Source of the DNA: Sphingomonas bacterium
GTDB taxonomy: Bacteria; Pseudomonadota; Alphaproteobacteria; Sphingomonadales; Sphingomonadaceae
DNA length: 32,038 nucleotides
Assembly: GCF_903644055.1 (NCBI RefSeq)
Contig: NZ_CAHJXD010000002.1
Span: 1-32,038 of the forward strand
Direction: 5' to 3'
The notes under the pieces were generated by a model, which ran no database searches, was not told where the DNA came from, and saw only the letters and a list, made by a program, of their open reading frames with translations. The translations under genes were made by a program, and so were the position numbers. Position 1 is the first letter of the stretch; each line of letters opens with the position of its first letter. Positions 1 to 6,777 of the stretch are shown here, piece by piece.

Positions 1-79
1 TCGCGACGAACAGGCGTAGCTTGCCTTCGGCGGTCTGCACCTCGGCGATGTCGATATGGAAGTAGCCAATCGGATAGGT

Positions 80-105
80 CCCTTCGACAGGCTCAGGACA
101 GGCTT
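80..105. repeat. Short dispersed sphingomonad-type repeat, copy A
   Basis: The stretch reads cccttcgac, then ggctcaggacaggctt. On the transposase strand it encodes PVLSLSKG. It sits exactly between RKIK and TYPIGYFHID of the transposase, where the family normally runs straight on. Its insertion length, about 23 bp, shifts the frame. This element is common in sphingomonad genomes, and here it has landed inside a mobile gene. Confidence 0.65.
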
Positions 106-123
106 GATCTTGCGCTTCGGTTC

Positions 124-150
124 CCCTTCGACTTCGCTCAGGACAGGCTT
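124..150. repeat. Short dispersed sphingomonad-type repeat, copy B
   Basis: This is a second copy (cccttcgac, ttcgctcaggacaggctt), 18 bp from copy A and in the same orientation. On the transposase strand it encodes PVLSEVEG between GDK and EPKRK. Unlike copy A it appears to keep the reading frame. Two copies within 70 bp of one pseudogene suggest independent or tandem insertion. Confidence 0.65.
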
Positions 151-562
151 GTCGCCTGCCACCTCCGGCAACCGGCTGATGCCGTGGCGTTGCAGGCAGC
201 GGTGCAGCGACGAGCGCGTCAGATGCGGGATCGTCGCCTGGAGCGCGAAAGGCAGTCGTCCAGCGGTAGCAGAGTGTGCCTACGGAAGGCGACGATGATC
301 GCTTCCTCCCTGATGGTCAGTACCGTCGAATGCGCGTCCTTGGGACTGGTCCTTGACCGCGGTGCGCTTCTTCCACTTGGCAACGGTCTTCTGGTTGATG
401 CCGTAGCGCTTGGCCAGCACTCTCAGGCTCTTGACTATGCTGTATCACTCGAAGAACCGCCTCTGTCGTCGTGGCGCTCCCGTATAGAACCTGTCCCATA
501 GCGCATCCCTCCAGTCGCCCGCGGAGATGCACTATCAAAGGACAGGATCAAACACATAGGCT

Positions 563-590
563 GGATTTGGTGGGTCGGGTCTGAGGTGGA
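563..590. repeat. Left copy of 28-nt direct repeat bracketing the region
   Basis: These 28 nt match 31899-31926 at 26 of 28 positions (differences at 572 and 580), in the same orientation. The copy lies about 65 bp upstream of the transposase start at 499, so it may belong to an IS terminus. It begins ggatttggtg and ends ctgaggtgga. The two copies are the only obvious sequence shared by both ends of the window. Confidence 0.6.
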
Positions 591-644
591 CGCAGGACTG
601 TCATTGAGCAGCATCACATTGTGCCGGCCAGCGCAGCAGAACGG

Positions 645-785
645 CTACGTTGACAGCTTCAAAGGTGGCCTGCGCGACGAGTGGCAGTGACTGTTCTCAA
701 CGCAGTTGTTGGCGAAGCACCCGATTTCTTGCTTCTCGATATTGCCATCGCAGCCTTGTAGGACGCCAAATAGCTCAAGCGCCAT
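645..785 (-). CDS. Small truncated ORF of unknown function
   Basis: This is a 46-codon ORF starting MALELFGVLQGCDGN. It begins 15 nt after the stop of the SMP-30-like gene on the same strand. Its start is preceded at about 5 nt by a near-perfect ribosome binding site (ggaggagg). The C-terminal half looks like random translation. I do not recognise the protein. The strong ribosome binding site and operon-like spacing suggest the intact beginning of a third gene in the TetR/SMP-30 operon, cut off by the IS-associated rearrangement to its left. It could also be a real small protein or a chance ORF. Confidence 0.35.
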   Translation of the reverse strand: MALELFGVLQGCDGNIEKQEIGCFANNCVENSHCHSSRRPPLKLST

Positions 786-799
786 GTCCTCCTCCAAGG

Positions 800-1753
800 T
801 TAGCGGGTCATACTCACAGGAGTAAGCCGGAACGAGCCCGGCGTCGTGCCGCGCTTGGCTGGGTCGAAGAGATACGACAATTGTCCCTGCACGTACCAAA
901 TCTTTCCAGCATAGACGTCCACGCCGGTTGGGGCAGCGACGCCTTCCGCTAGCGTATGGATCTCGGCATGGTCGCCCGAGACGCTGACCCGATCGATATG
1001 CCCGTCCCCTTCGGCGAGCGCGAAATCCAGGCCGCCGATCGGCCGCATACCGTCCGGCGAGACGAGGGGGCGTGAAAGGGTGAGTCTGGTGACCTTGCCC
1101 GCCTTGCCGTCTCGGCCGACTTCCACGCGATACAGCTCACCACTGCGGACATTGTTCAGATAGAGATTGCCGTCGCCGCCGAACGCGATGCCGTCCAGCC
1201 CCCCGCCCTTGGGGGCGTTCAGAATGGGATCGCTCAGCCAGGTCTCGAGCGCGGTCGCACCGGGCCGCCAGCGATAGACCTGCGGCGCGCCGGTATCGGT
1301 GACGAGGACGGACCCGTCCCTGGCAACCGCCATGTCGTTGCAGACCGGCTTCTCGCCCGGCAGCGGCAGGCTGACCTTGCCTTCGCCGGTGCGCAGGTCG
1401 AAACCCTTCAGCAGATGCCCGGCGTCGGCGCCCGTCACGACCAGACCTCGTGCGCTGAAGTCGTTGGTGCAGACCCACAACATGCGGTTCCGCTTGTCCG
1501 CGAGCACGCCGTACAGGGAACCGGCGCCATAGGCGCCCGGCTTGATCCAGAGCTCGGCCTTGCCCGTCTTCATCGACGCCCGGACGACCCCGCCGGTCAT
1601 GCTGCCGGCATAGGCCGTCCCGTCCGCGGCGATCGACACGCTCTCCGGGAAAAGGCGGTCGCCCGGCAGCGGAATGGCTTCGGGCGTGCTTGCGGCCGTC
1701 AGCAGCATCAGCGGGAACAGGACGCCCAGCGCCCGTGCGGTTGACCTCTTCAT
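800..1753 (-). CDS. Secreted SMP-30/gluconolactonase-like beta-propeller protein
   Basis: The product has 317 aa. An N-terminal signal peptide (MKRSTARALG, then a hydrophobic run to about residue 25) is followed by repeats of the SMP-30/gluconolactonase/LRE type. These include the DGTAYAG strand, PVCNDMAVARDGSVLVTD (residues about 140-157), and GGLDGIAFGGDGNLYLNN, a metal-site-like Asn/Asp region. The protein should be periplasmic. Family members are calcium-dependent lactonases or simple propeller binders, and the substrate cannot be told here. The start at 1753 is supported by aaaggaggctga directly upstream. It follows the TetR gene by 45 nt on the same strand, so the two are probably co-transcribed. 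A role in amine breakdown is only suggested by proximity to the aau-type genes. Confidence 0.75.
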   Translation of the reverse strand: MKRSTARALGVLFPLMLLTAASTPEAIPLPGDRLFPESVSIAADGTAYAGSMTGGVVRASMKTGKAELWIKPGAYGAGSLYGVLADKRNRMLWVCTNDFSARGLVVTGADAGHLLKGFDLRTGEGKVSLPLPGEKPVCNDMAVARDGSVLVTDTGAPQVYRWRPGATALETWLSDPILNAPKGGGLDGIAFGGDGNLYLNNVRSGELYRVEVGRDGKAGKVTRLTLSRPLVSPDGMRPIGGLDFALAEGDGHIDRVSVSGDHAEIHTLAEGVAAPTGVDVYAGKIWYVQGQLSYLFDPAKRGTTPGSFRLTPVSMTR

Positions 1754-1798
1754 TCAGCCTCCTTTTGAACGAGATGATCCTCGCCGTTGCCTCCGGGA

Positions 1799-2491
1799 TC
1801 AGGCAGCCTGCTTCGTCCGGCGCATCTTGGAAATACGCAGGTCGCCGGGAGACAGGCCCTTGACCAGGTTCAGCAGCGAATTCACCGCCATGATCTTGAT
1901 CTGGGGCATCTGGCCTTCCCACGGCTTCTGATAGCCCGCGAAGATCGTGGTTCCTTCCATCGTCGCGCTGATGAAGAGTGCCACCATGCAGCATTCCTCC
2001 TCGTCCAGCCGAGGATTGACCGCGCTGACGGCGGACGCGATTCCGCGCTGCGCGCGTGCGTAGAAGTCCTGGACGAGCGCGTTGACCTTCTCGTCATGGT
2101 TGGCGAGCGCCCAAAGCTCGGGGAAAAGATTGGTCGTCAGCTTGGAGCGGATGTCGTCCAGCGTGAAGGCGATCATGCGGCGGAGGCGCTCTTCGGGCTG
2201 ATCGACCGTGCCCTCGCGCAAGCCGGCGGAAATATCGGCATAGCCATTGAGGATGGCTTCCAACAATTGCTGGACCAAATCTTCCTTGCGCGGGAAATAA
2301 TAGCTGAGATTTCCCACCTTCATGCCGCATTCCGCCGCAATCCGGCGTAACGTGAACGCCCGCGATCCTTCCTCGACGAGCACGCTCAACGCAGCCCGAA
2401 GGATGTGCTCGATCGTCTCCGTGCCGCACGCATAGGCGCCCGGTCGCACCCTTATACGCAGCGGCGGGACGCTTTCCTGATCCTGCTCCAT
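1799..2491 (-). CDS. TetR/AcrR family transcriptional regulator
   Basis: The product has about 230 aa with a typical N-terminal TetR DNA-binding domain: TIEHILRAALSVLVEEG, FTLRRIAAECGMKVGNLSYYFPRKEDLVQQLL at about residues 25-75 (HTH recognition helix GMKVGNLSYYF). An all-alpha ligand domain follows (MIAFTLDDIRSKL, and later MVALFISATMEGTTIFAGY). I chose the ATG at 2489-2491 because ggag lies about 8 nt upstream; a further in-frame start gives 245 aa. It lies between the cytochrome c gene and the SMP-30-like gene on the same strand, 97 nt downstream of the aau-type operon end. It is therefore a candidate regulator of that operon, of itself, or both. The inducer is unknown. Confidence 0.85.
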   Translation of the reverse strand: MEQDQESVPPLRIRVRPGAYACGTETIEHILRAALSVLVEEGSRAFTLRRIAAECGMKVGNLSYYFPRKEDLVQQLLEAILNGYADISAGLREGTVDQPEERLRRMIAFTLDDIRSKLTTNLFPELWALANHDEKVNALVQDFYARAQRGIASAVSAVNPRLDEEECCMVALFISATMEGTTIFAGYQKPWEGQMPQIKIMAVNSLLNLVKGLSPGDLRISKMRRTKQAA

Positions 2492-2587
2492 AACTCCATT
2501 TTCCTTTTGCGGAGTCCGCCCATGCCATCGAAACAAGCTTATGCAAGTCTGCGGTCCTTGATCTCGATTAGATGCGAATTGCTCCGG

Positions 2588-3100
2588 TTAGTTCCGTGCA
2601 GGCGTCCCTTGCGATGGAAAAAGCTGTCGTAACGAGGCAGGCGCCTTGCACGTGCGCACAAGGCGCTCGACCAGCGCGGCGCGCAGTGCCTTCAAAGAAG
2701 CGTCGTTCAGCGCATGCGGGCGCTCGCGCGCCACTTCTTCCGCGGTGAAGGGCGGCGCATCGGCGGGCGCGCTCGCGCCGCCGAGATCGAAGACGACATA
2801 ATTGAGGAGGTCGGCCAGTTCCGCATTGTCGGTGATGCGCGAGTGGGAGACGTTCGGCAGCCGGATCAGATAGGCGCGCGCGTCGGGCCGACAGAGGAAA
2901 TAGCCGACGCGGTCGCGCAGCACGGGCAGCAACGCCGGCGCCGAATTGCCGGTGATGCCATGGCAGCCGCCGCAATTCTCGATATAATCCGATCGCGCCT
3001 GAACGGGATCGGCGATCTTGCCGACCGCTCCGCTCGCGATCGCCGCACCGGCGGCGCCGCAGGCAAGGAAGATCAGCGCCGCGAGGCGGATGTCCGCCAT
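2588..3100 (-). CDS. Mono-haem c-type cytochrome of the amine dehydrogenase operon
   Basis: The product has 170 aa with an N-terminal hydrophobic export segment (residues 4-25) and a single haem motif CGGCH at residues 43-47, within YIENCGGCHGITG. A globular part follows (LIRLPNVSHSRITDNAELADLLNYVVFDL). There is no methionine after the haem motif, so the usual Met axial ligand is missing; His near residue 87 (PNVSHSR) is a possible sixth ligand. It starts 9 nt after the light chain gene, so it is the last gene of the aauBEDA-like operon. Genes for mono-haem cytochromes are known next to aromatic amine dehydrogenase genes. It probably accepts or relays electrons from the TTQ enzyme in the periplasm, or helps in cofactor maturation. 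Confidence 0.8.
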   Translation of the reverse strand: MADIRLAALIFLACGAAGAAIASGAVGKIADPVQARSDYIENCGGCHGITGNSAPALLPVLRDRVGYFLCRPDARAYLIRLPNVSHSRITDNAELADLLNYVVFDLGGASAPADAPPFTAEEVARERPHALNDASLKALRAALVERLVRTCKAPASLRQLFPSQGTPARN

Positions 3101-3109
3101 GGCTTGCTC

Positions 3110-3655
3110 CTATTGCGCGGCACCCACCAGCACCGCCGTCGAGCAATGATATTCCATGCTGCTCGTGCCGAAGCACCAGATGATATTGTTGTTGAGCTGC
3201 TGGAGGTAGAGCTGCGTCTCGCGATCGGTATTGTCGCAGCCGCACTGGCCGCACGCCGGCTTGCCGCAGCAGTCACGATAGGCGATCAGATAGGCCTTGC
3301 CCTGATCCGGGTTGATGCAGGTGCCGACCCAGGAAATCGGCGACGGCTGCGCGCCGGCCGGGCAGGCGTTGACCGCACCGCCGCAGCAGGAGCAGAGCGA
3401 GCCGTCGATCGCGCAATAGCGCCAGTAATCGCACTTCGTATCGTCCTTGGTCTGCGCGCTGCGGGCGAAGCTGGTCTTGGCCTCCACCGAACGATCCGGC
3501 TTCTGCGCCTCCGCCCGGCTGACGGGCAGCAGCGGGAAGGCGGGCGCCGCGACCAGCACGGCACCCAGCTTCGTCAGCAGGCCGCGCCGCGAGCTGGACC
3601 CCGCGAACCGCCGCAGCAGGCGTTCGCCGATGACGTCGGCCTTCGAGCTGTCCAT
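3110..3655 (-). CDS. aauA: Aromatic amine dehydrogenase light (beta) chain, TTQ-bearing
   Basis: The product has 181 aa and is the catalytic small subunit of a tryptophan-tryptophylquinone amine dehydrogenase (RCH2NH2 to aldehyde plus ammonia, periplasm). A twin-arginine-like leader (SSRRGLLTKLG, residues 21-31) ends near AEA at 48-50. The cofactor pair is Trp109 (PSPISWVGTC) and Trp160 (NNNIIWCFG). The catalytic-base Asp128 (AYRDCCG) and Asn156 are present. These numbers coincide with those I know for Alcaligenes AADH. Fourteen cysteines include Cys91 and Cys135, which methylamine dehydrogenase lacks as I recall its sequence, so the chain is AADH-like rather than MauA-like. Position 172, Thr in AADH, is Ser here (HCST). 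The start at 3655 follows agggaaggg; a longer reading is possible but lacks that site. The chain should be co-exported folded with its partner. Confidence 0.9.
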   Translation of the reverse strand: MDSSKADVIGERLLRRFAGSSSRRGLLTKLGAVLVAAPAFPLLPVSRAEAQKPDRSVEAKTSFARSAQTKDDTKCDYWRYCAIDGSLCSCCGGAVNACPAGAQPSPISWVGTCINPDQGKAYLIAYRDCCGKPACGQCGCDNTDRETQLYLQQLNNNIIWCFGTSSMEYHCSTAVLVGAAQ

Positions 3656-3686
3656 ATTCTGCCCTTCCCTGAAATAGTGACCGCGC

Positions 3687-4286
3687 TCAGGCCTTGACCT
3701 TGAGCCCGTTGATATAATCCTGCACCGAACGCAGCCCCATCTCATGCGCTACGATGAGGCTCTCGAGATGTTCGCGGCTGTTGACCAGGCCCTTCGAAAG
3801 CACCGTCCCCGCCGCATCCATCAGGACGGCGTGCGGCAGCTTGTCGACGTGGAAGGCGTGGCCGACTTCGGGGCCGTTGATGAACCGGTAATTTTCCAGG
3901 CCCTGCGCGGCGATCATCCGACGCTGCACCTCCACATCATCGTCACCGACGAAGACCAGTTCGACGCGCTCGGCCTTGGCAAAGGATTTGGCGGCAGGGA
4001 TGAGGTTCTTGCACAGCGGGCATTCGGCCGAGACGAACATCAGCAGCCGCATCGCGGCGCCATGCAGCGCGCCGCCGATTTCCACGGTTTTGCCGTCGAG
4101 CGCGGTGAGGTGGAGATGGGGCGCGGCATCGCCGACGGCCGGGCCGCGATCGTTGGTCAGCGCACCAGCGGGGGCCACCCGCATGTGCAGCACGCCGACC
4201 TGCCTGGCGAGCGCCAGCAGGCCGACCGAAAGGCCGAGGATCACGAGCCAGGACAGGCTCTGCGAGACGAGGAGGGCAGTCAGCAT
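3687..4286 (-). CDS. aauD: Thioredoxin-like amine dehydrogenase maturation protein, MauD/AauD type
   Basis: The product has 199 aa. One N-terminal membrane anchor (residues about 8-28, LSWLVILGLSVGLLALA) is followed by a periplasmic thioredoxin-like domain (GDAAPHLHLTALDGK). The active-site motif CPLC is at residues 89-92 (SAECPLCKNLIP), and the cis-Pro region is KLPHAVLMD. MauD-type proteins are required for correct disulfide formation in the cysteine-rich light chain, which here has 14 Cys. The gene lies between aauE and aauA, with 40 nt to the former and 31 nt to the latter, the usual B-E-D-A order. The start at 4286 fits the membrane anchor; aagga lies about 10 nt upstream. Confidence 0.88.
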   Translation of the reverse strand: MLTALLVSQSLSWLVILGLSVGLLALARQVGVLHMRVAPAGALTNDRGPAVGDAAPHLHLTALDGKTVEIGGALHGAAMRLLMFVSAECPLCKNLIPAAKSFAKAERVELVFVGDDDVEVQRRMIAAQGLENYRFINGPEVGHAFHVDKLPHAVLMDAAGTVLSKGLVNSREHLESLIVAHEMGLRSVQDYINGLKVKA

Positions 4287-4326
4287 CGGCGGCGTCCTTG
4301 TCGATGAACGTGTCGGTAGGGCGTAG

Positions 4327-4863
4327 TCAGGCAGCGAATGGCGATGAGGCCGAAAGCGCCAGCAGCGCATCGAGCAACAGCAGGAGCAGGCAGGCGGCGA
4401 TGCCGGCGGCGGCGGCCAGCGCCAGGCTCACGACAGGCAGCGCACCGGGCGCGAGGAGCAGCGGCAGCAGTGCTGCGGCGAGCAGCACGTTGCGGAGCAC
4501 CAGCGCCCGGTGCAGCGACTGCCGCAGTCCGCCGAAGCCGCAGCCGCAGTCGATATGGCTGCGGCCGCGACGGATGTTCTTGTCCATGGCAAAGGCGAAG
4601 ATCAGCAGCAGCACGGCCGCGGGCGCGGCGGCATAAGCGGCGGGCCGTCCGCCGACGAGCAGCGCCGCGCCGAGCAAAAGTTCCGCCCAGGGCAGAAGCG
4701 TCGCCGCCGGCCGCACCAGCGGCGCAGGCAGCAGGCGGTAGTTGGCGATCACCGCCGGCAATAAAGCGCGATGCCGTAACTTGCCGAAGGCGGCCCAGCA
4801 GAACAGGATCCCGATGCAGGTTCCCGCCGCCGCGCCGAAGGAAAGGGCGAGCATCCCGAGCAT
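4327..4863 (-). CDS. aauE: Membrane protein for amine dehydrogenase maturation, MauE/AauE type
   Basis: The product has 178 aa, rich in Ala and Leu, with about four membrane segments (near residues 3-23, 50-68, 75-93 and 120-170, the last probably two helices). It has the MauE/DoxX-like layout. The loop MDKNIRRGRSHIDCGCGFGG carries the paired cysteines (HIDCGCGFG) typical of MauE. It probably passes redox equivalents across the membrane to the MauD-type partner. The start at 4863 lies 4 nt after the aauB stop, so translation is probably coupled. Upstream in-frame starts would overlap aauB and add a basic, proline-rich tail that does not look like the family. Confidence 0.85.
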   Translation of the reverse strand: MLGMLALSFGAAAGTCIGILFCWAAFGKLRHRALLPAVIANYRLLPAPLVRPAATLLPWAELLLGAALLVGGRPAAYAAAPAAVLLLIFAFAMDKNIRRGRSHIDCGCGFGGLRQSLHRALVLRNVLLAAALLPLLLAPGALPVVSLALAAAAGIAACLLLLLLDALLALSASSPFAA

Positions 4864-4867
4864 CGCC

Positions 4868-6130
4868 TCAGCCGCCGGTGATGGTCGAGGGCGTCGGCTT
4901 GGGCGCGGCTTCGGCCAGCGGCGCGGTTGCCGGCGTACCGACATCGGCAACGTAGATCATGCCTTGGCCGGTCTTCTCGATCTTGCGCTTTTCTTCCATG
5001 GTCTTGGCGTCGAGCACGTAGGTGGTGCCCTCCTTGTCGTTGACGAAGATCAGCGGCGCCGCATCCTGCGTCACCTCGATATTGTTGACCGGGCTCTTCA
5101 GGGGGCGGCGCTTGACCACCTTGCGCTGCGCCAGATCGAGATCCCAAATCTCGTCGCCGCCTTCCTTGTGCGACCAGAATTCACCCTTGTGCATGAGCAC
5201 GAAGACATGACCGCTGAGCTTGTGCATCGCCATCAGCGCGCCGCCGCCGGGAAGCCAGTTGACCACCAGCGGCCTCGTCTCGCCCTTGGGGACGCCTGCG
5301 GCTTCCTGGATCGAGAAAGGTGGCGCGATGCTGGGCGCGGGCCCCATCGTCGCCTCGTAGACCAGCCCCGAATAGCTGATGAAGATCGTCCGTTTCTTGG
5401 TCTTGTCGTAGACCGAGTTGCTGAAGATCGGATCGGCGGTCGCCGAGAAGAAGGGTGCGCTGTGCGTGATCTTCGGCTTGGCCGCCGTTGTATCGACCGT
5501 GGCGAGCGAACCGTCCGAGCAGAGCGCCGAGAAACCGACGCCGGGATTGGGGATCAGGCTGGCGCAGCCGGGCAGCTCGATCGCCCGGACGAACTTGCGC
5601 CTGACCAGATCGACCATGTTGACCGACGAGGCCGGATCGTAATTGTAGACGTAGGCGGTGCTGCCGTCGTCGCTCAGGATGAAGTTGGTCTTGAAGCCGC
5701 CGACGATGATGTGGCCGGGTATCGGGATCTCGGCTTGCAGCTTCAACTGCGTCGTATCGTAGATCGCGACGAAATCCTGGCGCGTGCCGCGATCGCTCTT
5801 CGTCCAGATCGTGTCGGCGACGTAATAATATTTGCCGGCGGGATCGATCGCGATGTCGGCGCGGCTACTGTTGTCGACTTCGCCGCGCATCTTGCCGGTG
5901 GCGCCGTCGAAGATGCGCGTGCCGCCGAGGCCGTAGCCGCCGCGGACATATTCCCACTGCGGTTGCGGCGGAAGCATCGTCAGCGTGGTCGCCTCTTCGG
6001 CCTTCAGCTCGGTCGGCTGCGGCTGGGGGGGCGCCGGCGGCGTCTCGGTGACCTGCGCCGAAGCCGCACCGGCGACGAGGATCGCCGCGCTTGCCAGCAG
6101 AGCCCGCCATGTGGAAGCTGCGACCGTCAT
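4868..6130 (-). CDS. aauB: Aromatic amine dehydrogenase heavy (alpha) chain
   Basis: The product has 420 aa. A signal peptide of about 25 residues ends ASA before QVTETPP. A proline-rich linker then leads to a seven-bladed propeller of the amine dehydrogenase heavy-chain family (YVYNYDPASSVNMVDLVRRK, GRADIAIDPAGKYYYVADT-like blade edges, GEFWSHKEGGDEIWDLDL). The heavy chain frames the active-site channel over the TTQ subunit in an alpha2beta2 periplasmic enzyme. It is the first gene of the minus-strand operon aauB-aauE-aauD-aauA-cytochrome c, divergent from the cytochrome gene at 6304. The aau symbol rather than mau rests on the light chain being AADH-like. The actual amine, aromatic or aliphatic, is not shown by the sequence. 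Confidence 0.88.
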   Translation of the reverse strand: MTVAASTWRALLASAAILVAGAASAQVTETPPAPPQPQPTELKAEEATTLTMLPPQPQWEYVRGGYGLGGTRIFDGATGKMRGEVDNSSRADIAIDPAGKYYYVADTIWTKSDRGTRQDFVAIYDTTQLKLQAEIPIPGHIIVGGFKTNFILSDDGSTAYVYNYDPASSVNMVDLVRRKFVRAIELPGCASLIPNPGVGFSALCSDGSLATVDTTAAKPKITHSAPFFSATADPIFSNSVYDKTKKRTIFISYSGLVYEATMGPAPSIAPPFSIQEAAGVPKGETRPLVVNWLPGGGALMAMHKLSGHVFVLMHKGEFWSHKEGGDEIWDLDLAQRKVVKRRPLKSPVNNIEVTQDAAPLIFVNDKEGTTYVLDAKTMEEKRKIEKTGQGMIYVADVGTPATAPLAEAAPKPTPSTITGG

Positions 6131-6303
6131 TGGCTCACCCCTCGAATTCGTTTCACCGGCAAAGGCTGGACGATCGTCAAGAGTTCGTCAAGCGACATTT
6201 TCCGCCGAAACCGGTCCGCTGGAAGGTCGCGCGCTTGACCAAAGCTTGAAGGATGACCTAGACCTTTTCCGCCCATGCGCGATCCGGCGAGGGCGTGCTG
6301 GAG
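6131..6303. promoter_or_regulatory. Divergent control region between aauB and cytochrome c
   Basis: This 173-nt stretch separates two divergent periplasmic genes. An exact 8-bp direct repeat tcgtcaag occurs at 6174-6181 and 6185-6192, an 11-bp period of about one helical turn. That is the layout expected for a regulator bound on one DNA face. A plausible sigma70-like promoter for the rightward gene is ttgacc at 6235-6240 with tagacc at 6259-6264, an 18-nt spacer. Which protein binds is unknown; the TetR protein at 1799-2491 is one candidate. Confidence 0.4.
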
Positions 6304-6777
6304 ATGCCTGTGAAGCCTGTCGTTCCTTTGCTTGGCGCCATGATCGCTCTTGCCGGACCAGCGAACGCGCTGCCCCCGGCGCAGCTTTTCGCGCAGCGCT
6401 GCGCGATGTGTCATCAGGCCACGGGCGCGGGGTTGCCCGGCCAATTTCCGCGTATCGCGGGCCGCGCCGCCAGCATCGCGCAGAGCCCGGCGGGCCGCCA
6501 TTACCTGGCGCTGGTCCTGCTCAACGGCATGGTCGGCACGATTTCGGCGGACGGACGATCGGTCAGCGGGCTGATGCCGTCGATGGCGGCGCTGCCCGAC
6601 GGCGACATCGCGGCGATCCTGACGCATGTCCTCACGCTGGGGACGCCCGCGAAGGGCAAGAAGCCCGCGGCCTTCACCGCGGCGGAGATCGCGGCGGTGC
6701 GCAAGGAAGGTGGCCTCTCGGCGACCGCGGTCGGAAGCGAGCGCGCCAAGCTCGCGGCGAAGGGATTGCTGCCCTAG
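6304..6777 (+). CDS. Periplasmic mono-haem cytochrome c
   Basis: The product has 157 aa with a signal peptide (residues 1-22, ending ANA). The haem motif CAMCH is at 33-37, followed by QATGAGLPGQFPRIAGR, as in class I cytochromes. The probable Met ligand is M91 or M94 (SGLMPSM). The C-terminal part (FTAAEIAAVRKEGGLSATAVGSER) resembles cytochromes tied to dehydrogenases. It is divergent from the aauB operon across a 173-nt control region, which suggests it accepts electrons from the TTQ enzyme. No blue copper protein (azurin or amicyanin) gene is visible in the window. A GTG at 6295 would add three residues; I prefer the ATG at 6304. Its stop codon shares the four bases 6774-6777 (ctag) with the stop of the convergent MFS gene. 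Confidence 0.82.
   Translation: MPVKPVVPLLGAMIALAGPANALPPAQLFAQRCAMCHQATGAGLPGQFPRIAGRAASIAQSPAGRHYLALVLLNGMVGTISADGRSVSGLMPSMAALPDGDIAAILTHVLTLGTPAKGKKPAAFTAAEIAAVRKEGGLSATAVGSERAKLAAKGLLP

Larger units (their letters stand above)
1..499 (-). pseudogene. Decayed IS481-type transposase, cut by window edge
   Basis: Read on the minus strand from an ATG at 497-499, the protein begins MGQVLYGSATTTEAV. It then breaks frame near the HSQE stretch, continues in another frame as LAKRYGINQKTVAKWKKR (a helix-turn-helix), breaks again, and ends at the left edge with YPIGYFHIDIAEVQTAEGKL, the start of an integrase-like DDE core. This order matches sphingomonad IS481-family transposases. At least three frame breaks are visible: an apparent 2-bp loss after HSQE, one near 250-260, and a repeat insertion at 80-105. 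It is therefore non-functional. It marks the left boundary of the accessory region. The rest of the catalytic domain lies outside the window. The family call comes from recognising the motifs, not from a search. Confidence 0.85.

Noticed and set aside
2714-3697. 327-codon plus-strand open frame over the aauA and cytochrome genes
   Set aside because: It is antisense to genes with clear family motifs and is rich in Arg/Ala/Asp as expected for a high-GC shadow frame.
3110-6130. Calling the TTQ locus methylamine dehydrogenase (mau)
   Set aside because: Light-chain numbering, the PSPISW motif and the extra Cys91/Cys135 resemble aromatic amine dehydrogenase; mauF, amicyanin and mauG are not present.
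4742-6238. 498-codon plus-strand open frame antisense to aauB
   Set aside because: It has no recognisable domain; the minus strand encodes an amine dehydrogenase heavy chain with signal peptide and operon context.
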